Shown here: positions 62,307 through 64,000 of the stretch, piece after piece
How positions within the stretch are numbered: the stretch's first letter is position 1
Layout: each line of letters starts with the position of its first letter
From: Xanthomonas bromi
GTDB lineage: Bacteria; Pseudomonadota; Gammaproteobacteria; Xanthomonadales; Xanthomonadaceae
NCBI RefSeq assembly: GCF_900092025.1
Contig: NZ_FLTX01000027.1
Location: 1-64,000, forward strand
Direction: 5' to 3'
Length of the DNA stretch: 64,000 nt
Position numbers and translations under genes: made by a program
Notes under the pieces: model-generated
Told to the model about the DNA's origin: nothing
Databases searched by the model: none
The model's input: the letters and a program-made list of their open reading frames with translations, nothing else

Positions 62307-63221
62307 ATGCACCTGCGCACTGTCGCTTCCGCCTGCCTGCTCGCTCTGCTGTTACCCGCAGCCGCCAATGCGGCCTACCGTAGCCCGCAACAGATTCTGG
62401 ACAGCGCGCCGGACAGCGCGTGGCGCGTGCTCGACCCGGACCGCGCGCTGTACCTGGAGCTGGATGCCGGGCGGGTCATCATCGAACTGGCGCCGCAATT
62501 CGCGCCGGAGCACGTCGGCAACATTCGCACGCTGGCGCACGAGCGTTTCTGGGACGGGCTGAGCATCTATCGCTCGCAGGATAATTTCGTGGTGCAGTTC
62601 GGCGACCCGGATGGCGAGACGCCCGGCAAAGCGAAATCGTTGGGCTCTGCCAAGACGCATCTGCCGGCCGAATTCGAGCGCGCATCGCAGGGGCTGGACT
62701 TCCAGCGTCTGCCCGATAGCGACGGCTGGGCGCCGCAAGTGGGCTTTGTCGACGGCTTCCCGGTCGGTCGCGACACCGCCCACGGCAAGATCTGGCTGGC
62801 GCATTGCTACGGCACCCTGGGCGCCGGCCGCAACAACGATGAAGACAGCAGCATCGGCGCCGAGTTGTATGTGGTCACCGGGCAATCGCCACGCCAATTG
62901 GATCGCAACATCACCGTGGTCGGCCGCGTCGTCAAAGGTATGGAATTGCTCAGCGTGACGCCGCGCGGACCCTCCCCGATGGGCTTTTACGAAGACCCCG
63001 CGCAACGCGCACCGATCCGTGCCATTCGGCTGGCCAGCGAAGTGCCTGCGCCCGAACGCACACCGCTGCAGTTGCTGCGTACCGACAGCCAGACGTTCCG
63101 CGATGTGGTCGAAGCGCGCCGCAATCGCAAGGACGATTTCTACAAGCGCCCCGCCGGGCACATCGACCTGTGTAACGTGCCGCTGCCGGTGCGTGCGCCA
63201 CCGGCGGTGCCGACGAGCTGA
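62307..63221 (+). CDS. Periplasmic cyclophilin-type peptidyl-prolyl isomerase
   Basis: 304 residues from ATG 62307. Sec signal [22 protein letters not shown]. Cyclophilin core: [52 protein letters not shown], then [34 protein letters not shown] and [15 protein letters not shown] long insertion (residues 120-150) and a C-terminal 60-residue extension go beyond the minimal fold. Assists proline isomerisation of exported proteins. A heptamer array starts at its stop codon. Confidence 0.92.
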   Translation: MHLRTVASACLLALLLPAAANAAYRSPQQILDSAPDSAWRVLDPDRALYLELDAGRVIIELAPQFAPEHVGNIRTLAHERFWDGLSIYRSQDNFVVQFGDPDGETPGKAKSLGSAKTHLPAEFERASQGLDFQRLPDSDGWAPQVGFVDGFPVGRDTAHGKIWLAHCYGTLGAGRNNDEDSSIGAELYVVTGQSPRQLDRNITVVGRVVKGMELLSVTPRGPSPMGFYEDPAQRAPIRAIRLASEVPAPERTPLQLLRTDSQTFRDVVEARRNRKDDFYKRPAGHIDLCNVPLPVRAPPAVPTS

Positions 63222-63242
63222 ATCGGGAATCGGGAATGGGAA
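63221..63242. repeat. Heptamer array after the cyclophilin gene
   Basis: AATCGGGAATCGGGAATGGG begins on the last base of the stop codon: three GGGAATC/GGGAATG units on the plus strand. Confidence 0.8.
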
Positions 63243-63260
63243 CGCATCAAGCGCTTTCAG

Positions 63261-64000
63261 TCAGCGGGCGCGCTGGCTGAAGGCCACGCTGCCGAGGATC
63301 AACACGGCAGCGACCAGCATCGTCCAGGTGAGCGGCTCGCCCAGCAGCGACCATGCCAACAACGCGCCGAACACCAGCACCAGATACGTCACCGTGGACG
63401 CGCGCGCCGGGCCGATGCGCTGGATCAGCCGGTAATACATCAAAAACGCCAGCCCGGTGCACACCACGCCCAGCGCAGTAGCGCAGGCCCACGCCACCGC
63501 CGGTACCGGCGTGGTCGGCCACTGCCACCAAGCCAGCGGCGCCAGCAACAACGCACTGCAGCCCAGCGTGGACGCCGCCGATGCCGCGGGCGGCAGATCG
63601 CCCATGTGGCGCTTCACCAGGTTGTAGCCAATGCCATACAACAGCGAGGCAGTTGCGCCGGCGAGCGCCGCCGGGCCCACGCTCAAGCCGGCGGATTTGC
63701 CGGTGGCCAGTACCAGCACGCCGATAAAGCCCACCAGCAACGCCAGTGCGCGGCGCGTGCCGATGCATTCGCCGAAAAAAAAGGAACGCGATCAGCGCAG
63801 TGAACAACACCGTCATCGCGTTGCAGATCGCGCCAATGGCGGCCGGCGCATGCTGCGCGCCCCAGGCGAACAGCAGGAACGGCAACGCCGAGTTGATCAC
63901 ACCGATTGCCGCCAACATCGGCCAGCGATGCAGCGGGAAACGGTCGCGTGCCAGCCACAGGAATGGCAGCAGCACCACCGCACCCAGCACCAGGCGAATT
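63261..64000 (-). pseudogene. EamA/DMT family transporter, frameshifted at an A8 run, cut by the window end
   Basis: Both halves of a ten-helix EamA transporter are readable in two frames. The upstream half ends IGAICNAMTVLFTALIAFLFF; the downstream half starts ALLVGFIGVLVLATGKSAGL and ends LILGSVAFSQRAR with a stop at 63261. They meet at a run of eight A (63775-63782 on the plus strand); seven would restore FLFFGECIGTRRALALLVGF. So a one-base homopolymer change, either real slippage or a base-calling error, breaks the frame. The start lies beyond 64000. Exports a small metabolite; substrate unknown. Confidence 0.85.

Overview
The window looks like a chromosomal stretch of a Xanthomonas-type gammaproteobacterium. 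It is GC-rich, carries large Oar-like TonB-dependent receptors with carboxypeptidase-type N-terminal repeats, uses many GTG and TTG starts, and has scattered arrays of a GGGAATC-like heptamer between genes. Housekeeping order (leuS-lptE-holA-nadD-rsfS and maf-rng-yhdP-tldD) is the usual gammaproteobacterial one. The species cannot be fixed from sequence alone. I see no tRNA or rRNA gene, insertion sequence, prophage or CRISPR array.

Layout. 0.3-15 kb: an Oar-like receptor broken by a one-base deletion, a carotenoid-desaturase-like flavoprotein on the other strand, and four tandem M13 (neprilysin/PepO) genes. Three M13 products are lipoproteins with intact zinc sites; the fourth has an ordinary signal peptide and a damaged HExxH motif. 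15-24 kb: rhomboid protease, alkyltransferase-like protein, a glutathione reductase / D-amino-acid dehydrogenase / DUF418 operon, SlyD, two NlpC/P60 endopeptidases with a perfect CRP/Clp-type site between them, and a hot-dog thioesterase. 24-33 kb: methyltransferase, dicarboxylate symporter, PhoA-type phosphatase, tilS-xseB-ispA, a secreted M35 (aspzincin) metallopeptidase and two DUF4870 genes, one frameshifted. 33-44 kb: pmbA, yjgA and tldD near yhdP, rng and maf, which brings both TldD/TldE protease halves close together. 44-50 kb: SIMPL protein, an intact Oar-like receptor followed by a TonB gene, and rlmH. 50-64 kb: a phoX gene carrying one nonsense and two frameshift lesions, a J-domain-like coiled-coil protein, rsfS-nadD-holA-lptE-leuS, thioredoxin-TPR protein, DUF4442 protein, periplasmic cyclophilin and a frameshifted EamA transporter cut by the window end.

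The envelope and periplasm dominate: receptors with their energiser, secreted or lipid-anchored peptidases, murein hydrolases, phosphatases, LPS assembly (LptE), phospholipid transport (YhdP) and a periplasmic isomerase. A plausible reading is a scavenging and cell-wall-maintenance lifestyle on plant tissue, but that is inference.

Most notable: (i) the fourth M13 protein looks like a catalytically dead paralogue; (ii) nadD has no usable start codon near its conserved core because a heptamer array sits there, and the nearest in-frame start overlaps the holA stop, giving an extension of about 84 residues; (iii) a three-unit tandem repeat with nested palindromes fills the pmbA/yjgA divergent region; (iv) four genes carry frameshifts or nonsense codons, which is either real decay or base-calling error and must be settled first.
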